Below are positions 56,186-64,000 of a DNA stretch of 64,000 nt, piece after piece. Where the stretch lies: contig NZ_WSUT01000005.1 of the NCBI RefSeq assembly GCF_009789535.1, positions 2,990,001 through 3,054,000 on the forward strand. Reading direction: 5' to 3'. The notes beneath the pieces were generated by a model. That model had not been told where the DNA came from. It ran no database searches and worked only from the letters and a program-made list of their open reading frames with translations. The position numbers and the translations under genes are program-made. The first letter of the stretch is position 1. The number at the start of each line of letters is the position of its first letter. The DNA is from Sphingomonas carotinifaciens (GTDB lineage: Bacteria; Pseudomonadota; Alphaproteobacteria; Sphingomonadales; Sphingomonadaceae).

Positions 56186-57655
56186 TCAGCCTTCCAGCTC
56201 GCGCATCAGCACGCGCACCGCATTGTCGATGTCACGATCGGTATCGCGCAACTGCTCGATCTTCTTGACCGCATGGATCACCGTCGAGTGATCACGCCCG
56301 CCGAACTTGCGCCCGATCTCCGGCAGCGAGCGCGTCGTCAGGCGCTTGGCCAGATACATGGCGATCTGGCGCGGTCGGGCGATGGCGCGGCTGCGACGCG
56401 CGGAAACCAGATCGAGCGGCTTCAACTCGAAATGCGCGCTCACCAGCTTCTGGATCTCGTCGATGGTGATGCGGCGCTGCGTGTGACGCAGCATGTCGCC
56501 CAGCGTGGCGGTGGCGAACTCCAGGTCAATCGTGTCGCCGGTCAGCTGCGCATAGGCGACGACGCGGTTCAGCGCACCTTCCAGCTCCCGGATATTGGCG
56601 TGAATGCGCGAGGCGAGCAGATCCAGCACATCCGGCGGAATCGTCTGTGCCGGCAGGTCGCGCACCTTGCGCTCCAGGATCGTGCGGCGCAGCACCAGGT
56701 CGGGCGCCTTGATGTCGGCGACCAGCCCTGCCCCCAACCGGCTCAGGATGCGCGGCTCGACCCCGTCCAGCGATTGCGGCGAGCGATCCGCCGAAATCAC
56801 CAGCCGCTTGCCCGCGCTGACGATCTCGTTGACCGTGTGGAAGAATTCTTCCTGCGTCGCGTCCTTGCCCGCGATGAACTGCAGATCGTCGATCAGCAGC
56901 AGGTCGGCCGAGCGCAGCCGCTGCTTGAATGCAAAGGTATCGCGGGCGCGCATCGAGGCGACGAACTCGAACATGAATCGCTCGGCCGACATGCACAGCA
57001 CCGCCGCACCCGGCTCGTTCGCCTGAAAGGCATGACCGACCGCATGCATCAGGTGGGTCTTGCCCTGCCCGGTGCCGCCATGAAGGAAAAGCGGGCTGAA
57101 ACGCGGCACGCCCGGCTCGGCCAGCGCCAGGGCGGCGTTGAACGCGACCCGGTTCGATCCGTCGACCACGAACCGGTCGAAGGTGAGGCGCGGGTCCAGC
57201 GGCGGCCGGTCGGTGGTGATCGTCACCACCGGCGCCGGTGCGGCCGGGACCGGTGCAGTGGCGACCGGTGCGGGTGCCTCGAACAGCGTCGGTGCCGGTC
57301 GCGGGCTTTCCGGGGTCAGGGTGCGCGGCGCCGATGCCACCGGCGTGCTGGCGGTCAGCACGGCAGCGGTGCGCGACGGCATGCGCGTTTCCACCACCAC
57401 TGCACGCAGGCCCGGCAGCGCCGCCTTGAATTCCAGATGCAACCGGTCCGCATAATGGCTGCGCACCCAGTTGGTCATGAAGGCGGACGGCAGCGCCAGG
57501 CGGACCGTGTCGGGCTCGTCACCCTCGATCAGCTCCATCGGCTTCAGCCACTGGTCGAACAACCGCGCGCCTGCCGACTCGCGCAAGCTCGCGCGAACGC
57601 GCGCCCAGGCCCGGGCCTGGTCCGACGTCGCTTGCGAGGCTTGCCAATTCGTCAC
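56186..57655 (-). CDS. dnaA: Chromosomal replication initiator DnaA
   Basis: DnaA unwinds the chromosomal origin. The 489-residue protein has the N-terminal helicase-loading domain (ARLFDQWLKPMEL), an Ala/Pro-rich linker, an AAA+ domain with Walker A HGGTGQGKTH and Walker B LLLIDDLQFI, and the DNA-binding domain with GGRDHSTVIHAVKKIEQL. I start at the GTG 57655, which has a GGAGGTGGAG site and gives MTNWQASQ; the frame extends upstream without conserved sequence. There is no dnaN or recF beside it, which is common in this group. Confidence 0.95.
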   Translation of the reverse strand: MTNWQASQATSDQARAWARVRASLRESAGARLFDQWLKPMELIEGDEPDTVRLALPSAFMTNWVRSHYADRLHLEFKAALPGLRAVVVETRMPSRTAAVLTASTPVASAPRTLTPESPRPAPTLFEAPAPVATAPVPAAPAPVVTITTDRPPLDPRLTFDRFVVDGSNRVAFNAALALAEPGVPRFSPLFLHGGTGQGKTHLMHAVGHAFQANEPGAAVLCMSAERFMFEFVASMRARDTFAFKQRLRSADLLLIDDLQFIAGKDATQEEFFHTVNEIVSAGKRLVISADRSPQSLDGVEPRILSRLGAGLVADIKAPDLVLRRTILERKVRDLPAQTIPPDVLDLLASRIHANIRELEGALNRVVAYAQLTGDTIDLEFATATLGDMLRHTQRRITIDEIQKLVSAHFELKPLDLVSARRSRAIARPRQIAMYLAKRLTTRSLPEIGRKFGGRDHSTVIHAVKKIEQLRDTDRDIDNAVRVLMRELEG

Positions 57656-58031
57656 GCGCGCACTCCACCTCCGGCGGGCACGCGAAAGGCGCCCGGCCGT
57701 GTAAATCGATACAGGACAAAAGCCCCCGTTGGACGACCAACAGGTCGCCCGGCTTGCCCACATTCATGTTCATGACGCAGCGATGGTCACCGCTGGCGAG
57801 GGCCTGATTATGAAGCTTGGGGCCTCTCGATCAAGTCCGCTCGCGGCCACATTTCTGAAATAAACCGGATTGACAGCCTCTGGAGCGCAGAAACGCGTCC
57901 AACAATCGTGTAAGTCGTTGAAATTGCACGATTAACCATAGGCCCGGCGCACGCCTGCGTTTCCGCCGCGCATTCGAATCGCGGCAGATCCTGCCGTTGC
58001 ACGAAGGTCGATTTCGTTCCCGCGCGGGCGA
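57656..58031. other. Gene-free region between dnaA and rpsT
   Basis: About 375 bases without a supported gene, partly AT-richer than its surroundings (57780-57960). It must hold the dnaA promoter. I looked for clusters of DnaA boxes (TTATCCACA) and find none, so I see no support for an origin of replication here. Confidence 0.6.
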
Positions 58032-58063
58032 CGAAAAAACCCGCCGGGGTCGCCCCCCGGCGG
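58032..58063 (-). terminator. Rho-independent terminator after rpsT
   Basis: On the minus strand ACCCGCCGGGG pairs perfectly with CCCCGGCGGGT over a five-base loop and is followed by a run of T. It is about 30 bases after the rpsT stop and is a textbook intrinsic terminator. Confidence 0.93.
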
Positions 58064-58091
58064 GTCCATCTTTTCCCGTTCGAGGAACGGG

Positions 58092-58355
58092 TTAGGCGAG
58101 CGCGGCGAGGCGCTTCGTCAGCCGCGAAAACTTGCGGCTGGCGGTGTTCTTGTGGAGTACGCCCTTGGCGACGCCGCGTGCCAGCTCCGGCTGCACTGCG
58201 GCCAGCGCCGTGGTGGCTGCGGGCTTGTCGCCGGCGGCGAGCGCGGCTTCCACCTTCTTCACGAAGGTGCGGATGCGGCCGATGCGCGCTCCGTTGATCT
58301 CTGCACGACGGTCGTTACGACGGATGCGCTTCTTGGCCTGCGGCGTGTTCGCCAT
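58092..58355 (-). CDS. rpsT: 30S ribosomal protein bS20
   Basis: An 87-residue basic, helical ribosomal protein starting [17 protein letters not shown], with the family motifs [15 protein letters not shown] and [19 protein letters not shown]. Full length. It is transcribed alone, in the same direction as mutM upstream of it, and ends at a strong terminator. Confidence 0.97.
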   Translation of the reverse strand: MANTPQAKKRIRRNDRRAEINGARIGRIRTFVKKVEAALAAGDKPAATTALAAVQPELARGVAKGVLHKNTASRKFSRLTKRLAALA

Positions 58356-58443
58356 GGTTTCCTCTAAATCTCGAACAAAGGGAAAAGCGATGCCAGCGCA
58401 CCGTCTTTGAAGCCGCGGCCCTTACCCGGCCGGCTCGCGGGCG

Positions 58444-59259
58444 TCAACCTTTCTGGCAGGCAGGGCACCAGAAGGTCGACCGTCCCGAATCGACGCGGCG
58501 CTGCACGGTCGTGCCGCACGGGCACCCCTCACCCTCGCGCCCATAGACGCGCCATTCCTTGGAGAAATAGCCGAGTTCGCCATCGGGGCGCACATAATCG
58601 CGCAAAGACGATCCCCCCGCCGCGATCGCCGCCTCCAGCACGCTGCGGATCGCCTCCACCAGTCGGTCGAGCCGCGCCCGCGCGATCTGGCCGCCCGCAC
58701 GTCCCGGCGCGATCCCCGCGACGTTCAGCGCCTCGCACACATAGATGTTGCCCAGCCCCGCCACGATCTGCTGGTCGAGCAGCATCGCCTTGATCGGCGC
58801 CGCCCGGCCCTTCAGCGCGTCATGCAGATAGGCGCCGGTCAGTGCCGGCCCCAGCGGCTCCGGCCCCATCGCGGCAAAGGGCGGATAGGCGTCCAGCGCC
58901 GTTGTCCGGACCAGGTCAACAAAGCCGAATCGCCGCGCATCGTTCAGCGCCAGCCGCCGCCCGGCCTCCGTCTCGATCACCAGATGGTCGTGCGGCTGCG
59001 CCTCGCCGGGATCGATCCGCCACCGGCCCGACATCCCTAAGTGAAAGATCATCGTGTCGCCGCGATCGGTATCGATCAGCCCGTATTTGGCGCGCCGCCC
59101 CAGCGACGTCACCACCGCCCCCGTCATCCGCTGGCGCAGGTCGACGGGAAAGGCGCGGCGCAGGTCGGCGCGGCGCGTCTCGACCAGGGTCAACCGCTGG
59201 CCGGACAGCACGGGGGTCAGCCCGCGCACGGTGGTTTCGACTTCGGGAAGCTCGGGCAT
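58444..59259 (-). CDS. mutM: Formamidopyrimidine-DNA glycosylase
   Basis: MutM removes oxidised purines such as 8-oxoguanine and cuts the abasic site. The 271-residue protein has the catalytic N-terminus (Pro2, Glu3 in MPELPEVETTVRGL), a Lys in the RRAKYGL loop, the helix-two-turn-helix region (QQIVAGLGNIYVCEAL) and a complete C-terminal zinc finger with Cys in CPCG and CPAC. It is divergent from ubiE by 59 bases. Confidence 0.97.
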   Translation of the reverse strand: MPELPEVETTVRGLTPVLSGQRLTLVETRRADLRRAFPVDLRQRMTGAVVTSLGRRAKYGLIDTDRGDTMIFHLGMSGRWRIDPGEAQPHDHLVIETEAGRRLALNDARRFGFVDLVRTTALDAYPPFAAMGPEPLGPALTGAYLHDALKGRAAPIKAMLLDQQIVAGLGNIYVCEALNVAGIAPGRAGGQIARARLDRLVEAIRSVLEAAIAAGGSSLRDYVRPDGELGYFSKEWRVYGREGEGCPCGTTVQRRVDSGRSTFWCPACQKG

Positions 59260-59318
59260 GTGTCTGCAAAACTAGGTAGCGTTTGCCCCCGCCTCAAGGG
59301 CGGGCTAGGGCAATGGTC

Positions 59319-60050
59319 ATGAGCGAAACCGTCTCCTTCGGCTACGAAGACGTCACCCCCGCCGAGAAGACTGCCCGCGTCGGCGGCGTCTTCACCAATG
59401 TCGCGGCCCGCTACGACCTGATGAACGACGCGATGTCGGGCGGCATGCACCGGTTGTGGAAGGACCGCTTCGTCCGCCGCGTGAAGCCGCGCCGGACCGA
59501 CCAGATCCTCGACATGGCGGGCGGCACCGGCGACATCGCCTTCCGCCTCGCCGAATCGGGCGCCAGCGTGACGGTGGCCGACATCAATCCCGCGATGCTC
59601 GACGTCGGCATGAAGCGTGCGCAGGAACGCGGCATTGACGGCCTGGTCTGGACCGAGGCGAATGCGGAAACGCTGACCTTCCCCGACCGGTTCTTCGACG
59701 CCTATACGATCGCGTTCGGCATCCGCAACGTCACCGACATTCCCAAGGCCCTGCGCGAAGCGCACCGGGTGCTGCGTCGCGGCGGACGCTTCTTCTGCCT
59801 CGAATTCTCGACCACCCAGTGGCCGGGTTTCGCCGAGGTCTATGACAGCTATTCGCACAAGCTGGTGCCCCGCCTCGGGCAATTGCTGGCGAACGACGCC
59901 GACAGCTATCGCTACCTGATCGAATCGATCCGCCGCTTCCCGGACATGCCGACCTTCGAGGGGATGATCCGGGACGCCGGTTTCATCGAAACCAAGGTTG
60001 AGCCGATCATGGGCGGACTGGTCGCGATCCATTCCGGCTGGAAGATCTGA
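59319..60050 (+). CDS. ubiE: Ubiquinone biosynthesis C-methyltransferase UbiE
   Basis: UbiE methylates the quinone ring in ubiquinone (and menaquinone) synthesis using S-adenosylmethionine. The 243-residue protein has the family N-terminus SFGYEDVTPAEKTARVGGVF, SAM-binding motif DMAGGTGDIAF and post-motifs TIAFGIRNVTD and RGGRFFCLEFS. I choose the ATG at 59319, with AGGG eight bases upstream; an ATG two codons earlier is also in frame. Confidence 0.95.
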   Translation: MSETVSFGYEDVTPAEKTARVGGVFTNVAARYDLMNDAMSGGMHRLWKDRFVRRVKPRRTDQILDMAGGTGDIAFRLAESGASVTVADINPAMLDVGMKRAQERGIDGLVWTEANAETLTFPDRFFDAYTIAFGIRNVTDIPKALREAHRVLRRGGRFFCLEFSTTQWPGFAEVYDSYSHKLVPRLGQLLANDADSYRYLIESIRRFPDMPTFEGMIRDAGFIETKVEPIMGGLVAIHSGWKI

Positions 60051-60101
60051 TGCGCGCAGCCACCCTCCCGTTCCGCCTTTGGAACGGGAAGTAACCACCG
60101 C

Positions 60102-61640
60102 ATGACCACGTCCGTCACGCATCTCTGGCGCCTGCTGAAATGGGGCCGCACGCTCGCCCGCCACGGCGCGCTGCGCGGGATCGAGCGGGACCCGAACACC
60201 CCCGCCCCCGTCCGCCGGCTGGCGCGCGTCGCCCGCTTCGGTGCGCGCCAGCCGGCCAAGCCTGCCTATGCGGACGCGTTTCAGGCGATCGGCCCCGCCG
60301 CGATCAAGCTCGGCCAGACGCTCGCCACCCGCCCCGATCTCGTCGGCGAGGAAGCGGCACACGACCTGCTGCGCCTCCAGGATCAGTTGCCCCCCGTCCC
60401 GTTCGAGACGATCTGCGCGGCGATGGAGGCCAGCTTCGGCCGCCCGCCCTCCGCGCTGTTCTCGCGGATCGAGAAAATGCCGGTCGGCGCCGCCTCGATC
60501 GCGCAGGTCCACCGCGCGATCACCACCGATGGCCGGCAGGTCGCGGTCAAGGTGCTGCGCCCCGGTGTGGAGGACGATTTCACCCGCGCGATCGACACCT
60601 ATCAATGGGCGGCCGCACAGGTGGAGGGGATGAGCCGCGAGGCCGCCCGTCTTCGCCCGCGCCTGACGGTTGAGAATTTCCGCCGCTGGACCTTGCGCGA
60701 ACTGAACTTCCGGCGCGAGGCGGCTTCTGCCTCCGAACTCGCCGAGGGGATGACCGCTGAGCCCGATTTCGTTATCCCCAAGATCGATTGGCAGCGTTCC
60801 ACCGCCAAGGTGCTGACCGTCGAATGGATCGACGGGATCAAGCTGTCCAACCGGCAGGCGCTGGTCGATGCGGGATATGACCTGCCCAGGCTGGCGCAGA
60901 CGCTGGTTCGAGCCTTCCTGCGCCAGGCGATCGCAGACGGCTTCTTCCACGCCGACATGCACCAGGGGAACCTGTTCGCGCTGCCCGGCAACAAGATCGC
61001 CGCGATCGACTTCGGCATCATGGGCCGGATCGACCGGCGCGCGCGCGTCTGGCTGGCCGAGATCCTCTACGGCCTGATCACCGGCAACTACAAGCGCGTG
61101 GCCGAAATCCATTTCGAGGCGGGCTATGTGCCCGCGCACCACAATGTCGCCGAATTCGCCACCGCGCTGCGCGCCGTGGGCGAGCCGATGCGCGGCCTGC
61201 CGGTCAAGGACATGTCGATCGGCATGATGCTGGACGGCCTGTTCTCGATCACCCGCGATTTCGACATGGTGACGCAGCCGCATCTGCTGCTCCTGCAAAA
61301 AACGATGGTGATGGTGGAGGGCGTGGCGACCAGCCTCGATCCCAACATCAACCTGTGGGACTCGGCCGCACCCTTCGTGCGCGAATGGATCCGCACCGAA
61401 TTGGGGCCGGAAGCTTACGTCGCCGACCGGTTGATTCAGGACGTGCGCACGCTCGCCCGCCTGCCCGAACTCGTCCGCCGGATCGAGGCGCGCTATCCGG
61501 CACCGGGTGGCGAGCCCCCCGCCCCGCCGCTGAAGGAGATCGAGGTAGTGCGCATCGGTGGCGGCTGGCGCTATGCGCTCGTCGCCGCTCTGTCGGGCGC
61601 GGCCGGTGTCGCCGCCACGCTGGCGGCGCTGTTGCGGTAA
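60102..61640 (+). CDS. ubiB: Ubiquinone biosynthesis kinase-like protein UbiB
   Basis: UbiB is an atypical kinase/ATPase of the ABC1/ADCK family that supports ubiquinone synthesis at the membrane. The 512-residue protein has the defining KxGQ motif in AIKLGQTLATRPD, the nucleotide-binding lysine in AVKVLRPG, the HADMHQGN loop, and DFGIMG as the metal-binding DFG. A hydrophobic helix lies at the C-terminus (YALVAALSGAAGVAATLAALL). It follows ubiE, its pathway partner, by 51 bases. Confidence 0.94.
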   Translation: MTTSVTHLWRLLKWGRTLARHGALRGIERDPNTPAPVRRLARVARFGARQPAKPAYADAFQAIGPAAIKLGQTLATRPDLVGEEAAHDLLRLQDQLPPVPFETICAAMEASFGRPPSALFSRIEKMPVGAASIAQVHRAITTDGRQVAVKVLRPGVEDDFTRAIDTYQWAAAQVEGMSREAARLRPRLTVENFRRWTLRELNFRREAASASELAEGMTAEPDFVIPKIDWQRSTAKVLTVEWIDGIKLSNRQALVDAGYDLPRLAQTLVRAFLRQAIADGFFHADMHQGNLFALPGNKIAAIDFGIMGRIDRRARVWLAEILYGLITGNYKRVAEIHFEAGYVPAHHNVAEFATALRAVGEPMRGLPVKDMSIGMMLDGLFSITRDFDMVTQPHLLLLQKTMVMVEGVATSLDPNINLWDSAAPFVREWIRTELGPEAYVADRLIQDVRTLARLPELVRRIEARYPAPGGEPPAPPLKEIEVVRIGGGWRYALVAALSGAAGVAATLAALLR

Positions 61641-61653
61641 CCGGGCCGACATC

Positions 61654-62760
61654 ATGCCCCGCCGCGCCTCCCGTCCCCTGATCCTTGCCCAACCGACCCG
61701 GTTCGGCGGGGTGGAGGCGCGCACCGCGCGGGTCGTGCTGGCGGCACTCGCCGTCCTCTTGCTGATCGGGCTGACCGCGCTCGGTGCCGCGCCGCTGGCC
61801 GGCGATACACCCAGCAACGGCCAGACCGATATCGCGCTCTACAGCGGCGTCGTGGAGGCGCTGCGCCATGGCGGCCACTACTACCCTGCGCTGGCGGAGC
61901 AGTTGCGCGCCGGCGGCTATCCGCTGCGGCCCTTTATCGCCTTTCGCCTGCCGACGCTGGCGGTGGTGCAGGCCGCCCTGCCGCACTGGCTGCTCCTCGC
62001 CGCCTTGTGGGGGCTGGCCCTGGCGGTGATCGCGAGCTGGTATCCGCGGCTGCGCGTCGCCGTCGCCAATCCGCTGGCTCGTGGTGGCGCCATGCTGGTG
62101 CTGCTCGCCGGGGTGTTCGTCGTCGTCCAGCCGTCGCTCGCCTGGTTCCACGAAAGCTGGGCCGGACTGCTGATCGCCTGGTCGCTGGGTCGCCATGCGC
62201 AAGGCCGCTGGGCGGAGGCCGCCGCACTCGGCCTTGCCGCTGCCCTGATTCGCGAAACGGCGGCGCTGTATCTGCTGGTCATGGCCGCATGGGCGTGGCG
62301 CAGCGGTGCTGTGCGCGAGTTGCGGGGCTGGGGGATCGCGCTCGCCGTTCTGGCCGTTGCGGTCGCGGCCCATGCCTACGCCGTCTCGCTCGTCGTCAAG
62401 CCGCTCGACCCCGTCTCGCCGGGCTGGACCGGGCTGATGGGCCCCGGCTTTGTTGTGCAGGCGATCGCCGGCGCCACCGCGCTCGCCCTGCTGCCCATGG
62501 TCGTCGCCGCGGTCGGCGTGGTGCTGGCGCTGTTCGGCTGGGTGGCGTGGGACGATGCCGTCGCGCGGCGGACCGGCTCGGTCATCGCGGGCTATGCGCT
62601 GCTGTTGATGCTCTTCGCGCGCGCCGACAATTTCTACTGGGTACTGCTGATCGCACCGCTCGTCCCCATCGGCCTGCTCTTCGCCGTCGATGGCCTGCGC
62701 GACCTGATCGGTTCGGCGCGTGACGCGCGGCGCATCACGGTTACACGGGTGGTACGATGA
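61654..62760 (+). CDS. Polytopic membrane protein, possible GT-C-type glycosyltransferase
   Basis: A 368-residue protein with about nine hydrophobic segments. A short polar N-terminus is followed by a first helix, then a periplasmic loop with NGQTDIALYSGVVEALRHGG containing an Asp-Ile pair reminiscent of GT-C lipid-linked sugar transferases, and a further Tyr-rich stretch. I do not recognise a specific family, and the glycosyltransferase suggestion is a weak inference. The stop overlaps the coaBC start by four bases (ATGA), so the two are co-translated. Confidence 0.65.
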   Translation: MPRRASRPLILAQPTRFGGVEARTARVVLAALAVLLLIGLTALGAAPLAGDTPSNGQTDIALYSGVVEALRHGGHYYPALAEQLRAGGYPLRPFIAFRLPTLAVVQAALPHWLLLAALWGLALAVIASWYPRLRVAVANPLARGGAMLVLLAGVFVVVQPSLAWFHESWAGLLIAWSLGRHAQGRWAEAAALGLAAALIRETAALYLLVMAAWAWRSGAVRELRGWGIALAVLAVAVAAHAYAVSLVVKPLDPVSPGWTGLMGPGFVVQAIAGATALALLPMVVAAVGVVLALFGWVAWDDAVARRTGSVIAGYALLLMLFARADNFYWVLLIAPLVPIGLLFAVDGLRDLIGSARDARRITVTRVVR

Positions 62761-63944
62761 AGCGCATCCTGTTGATCGTCGGCGGCGGCATCGCGGCCTA
62801 CAAGGCGTGCGAGTTGATCCGCCTGCTCCGCCGCCGCGGCTATGCGGTGCGCTGCGTGCTGACCGAGGGCGGCAGCCATTTCGTCACCGCCATGACGCTG
62901 GCCGCCCTGACCGAGGATCAGGTCCATACCAGCCTGTGGGACCTGAAGAACGAGGCGGAGATGGGGCATATCCGGCTCAGCCGGGAGGCCGATCTGGTCG
63001 TCGTCGCACCCGCCACCGCCGACCTGCTCGCCCGCATGGCCGCCGGCCTGTCCAACGACCTCGCCACCACGCTGCTGCTCGCCACCGACAAGCCCGTGCT
63101 CGCGGCCCCTGCGATGAACGTCCGCATGTGGCTGCACCCCGCCACGCAGCGCAACGTCGCGCAGCTTCGCGCCGACGGCATCACCGTCATGGCCCCCGAC
63201 GAGGGCGCAATGGCCTGCGGCGAATATGGCCCCGGTCGCCTGCCCGAGCCGGAGGCGATCGCCAACGCCGTCGACGCGCAGTTCGCCAGCGCGCAACCAT
63301 CGCTCTCCGGCCGCCACATCCTCGTCACCGCCGGGCCGACGCACGAGGCGATCGATCCCGTCCGCTACATCGCCAACCGCTCCTCGGGGCGGCAGGGCTA
63401 TGCCATCGCCGCGGCACTCGCCGGCCTTGGCGCCCGCGTCACGCTGATTTCCGGCCCGGTCACGCGTCCCACGCCGCCGGGTGTCGAGCGGATCGACGTG
63501 GAAAGCGCGCTCGACATGGCCGCCGCGGTCGAGGCGGCTCTGCCCGCCGACGCGGCCGTCATGGTGGCCGCGGTGGCCGACTGGCGGGTCGAGGCCGCCG
63601 GCCAGAAGGTGAAAAAGGGCGACGGCGCCCCCCCGGCCCTCACGCTGGTCGAAAACCCCGACATCCTTGCCACCCTTGGCCATTCGCCGCGCCGGCCGCG
63701 CCTCGTCATCGGCTTCGCCGCCGAAACGCAGGACGTGGTCGCGCATGCGACCGCCAAGCGGACCCGCAAGGGCGCGGACTGGATCGTCGCCAACGACGTC
63801 TCGGCCGACGTGTTCGGCGCGGACGCAAATGCCATCCATCTGATCACCGCGGACGGCGTCGAAAGCTGGGAACGGCTGCCCAAATCGACCGTCGCGACCA
63901 GGCTCGCGCAACGCATTGCAAATGCGCTACAAGGTGCGTCATGA
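62757..63944 (+). CDS. coaBC: Bifunctional phosphopantothenoylcysteine decarboxylase/synthetase CoaBC
   Basis: CoaBC carries out two steps of coenzyme A synthesis: joining phosphopantothenate with cysteine, then decarboxylation. The 395-residue protein has the flavin-binding CoaC domain (IVGGGIAAYKACELIR, catalytic His in EMGHIRLSR, PAMNVRMW and substrate-clamp ACGEYGPGR) and the CoaB domain (VTAGPTHEAIDPVRYI, NRSSGRQGYAIA and AAVADWRV). Its end overlaps the dut start by four bases. Confidence 0.97.
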   Translation: MKRILLIVGGGIAAYKACELIRLLRRRGYAVRCVLTEGGSHFVTAMTLAALTEDQVHTSLWDLKNEAEMGHIRLSREADLVVVAPATADLLARMAAGLSNDLATTLLLATDKPVLAAPAMNVRMWLHPATQRNVAQLRADGITVMAPDEGAMACGEYGPGRLPEPEAIANAVDAQFASAQPSLSGRHILVTAGPTHEAIDPVRYIANRSSGRQGYAIAAALAGLGARVTLISGPVTRPTPPGVERIDVESALDMAAAVEAALPADAAVMVAAVADWRVEAAGQKVKKGDGAPPALTLVENPDILATLGHSPRRPRLVIGFAAETQDVVAHATAKRTRKGADWIVANDVSADVFGADANAIHLITADGVESWERLPKSTVATRLAQRIANALQGAS

Positions 63945-64000
63945 CCGATCCGATCGCTCTTCGCCTGCGCCGCCTGCCCCATGGCGAGGGCCTGCCGCTC
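63941..64000 (+). CDS. dut: Deoxyuridine triphosphatase, partial (5' end only)
   Basis: The first 20 codons, MTDPIALRLRRLPHGEGLPL, of a dUTPase, cut by the window edge. The motif RLPHGEGLPLP is typical of alphaproteobacterial Dut proteins, and the coaBC-dut order is widely conserved. dUTPase keeps uracil out of DNA and supplies dUMP. The start overlaps the coaBC stop (ATGA). No active-site motif is inside the window. Confidence 0.85.
   Translation, partial: MTDPIALRLRRLPHGEGLPL

Noticed and set aside
57656..58031. Possible origin of replication next to dnaA
   Set aside because: No cluster of DnaA boxes and no GATC- or AT-rich repeats are visible; in this group dnaA need not be near oriC.
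59217..61817. An 866-codon minus-strand frame opposite ubiE and ubiB
   Set aside because: Both genes below it are well supported; the antisense translation has no domain pattern and typical shadow composition.

Overview
The window is a gene-dense, GC-rich stretch of chromosome from an alphaproteobacterium of the Sphingomonas group. The protein sequences, the mreBCD-mrdA-rodA block, the rpmH-rnpA-yidD-yidC-engB order and the many ATGA/GTGA start-stop overlaps all fit that group. This placement is inference from gene content; no rRNA gene is present. There is no prophage, IS element, CRISPR array or recognisable biosynthetic island. Most of the window is housekeeping, with short accessory stretches.

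Layout. 0.2-5.8 kb: rod-shape elongasome operon (mreB, mreC, mreD, PBP2, RodA), then two identical tRNA-Lys genes. 6.0-9.7 kb: a membrane-anchored serine hydrolase and an M3 peptidyl-dipeptidase. 9.8-13.2 kb: a Crp/Fnr-type regulator, divergent from a translationally coupled trio of a YqcI/YcgG (DcsA/GntA-type heme N-hydroxylase family) protein, a DUF1989 protein and the UV endonuclease UvsE, with an Fnr-like box between them. 13.2-14.7 kb: a TelA-like/XpaC-like pair. 15-21.2 kb: tRNA-Val, HU, Lon, an M1 peptidase and a Ca2+/H+ antiporter. 21.5-29.1 kb: a C4-dicarboxylate module (DctD, DctB, DctA, outer-membrane porin, KgtP-like MFS permease); its DctD lacks the sigma-54-contacting GAFTGA loop. 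29.2-36.7 kb: secreted or cell-envelope enzymes (CHAP, M1 aminopeptidase, alpha/beta hydrolase, GH84 hexosaminidase), an AT-richer patch with a damaged gene, and an FKBP isomerase. 36.8-40.4 kb: bS21, an OmpR/EnvZ-type two-component system and an exported intradiol dioxygenase-like lipoprotein.

40.5-46.9 kb: cysS, tRNA-Leu, comM and the rpmH-rnpA-yidD-yidC-engB operon. In that operon the only canonical in-frame start I find for RnpA lies upstream of rpmH, so rpmH appears nested within rnpA. 47-52.7 kb: M28 peptidase, GST, dapE, and the opposing Tim44-like/mltA/Smr operon. 52.8-56 kb: secB, murJ, trpS. 56-64 kb: dnaA, rpsT, mutM, ubiE, ubiB, a membrane protein, coaBC and the first 20 codons of dut, cut by the window edge.

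The genes mainly serve cell-wall growth, envelope protein export and turnover, translation, DNA repair, quinone and CoA synthesis, and uptake of organic acids. The observations most worth following are the rpmH/rnpA nesting, the YcgG-DUF1989-UvsE operon, the GAFTGA-less DctD, the tRNA-Ser-like relic upstream of the Tim44-like gene, and the damaged AT-richer patch at 35.2-36.0 kb.
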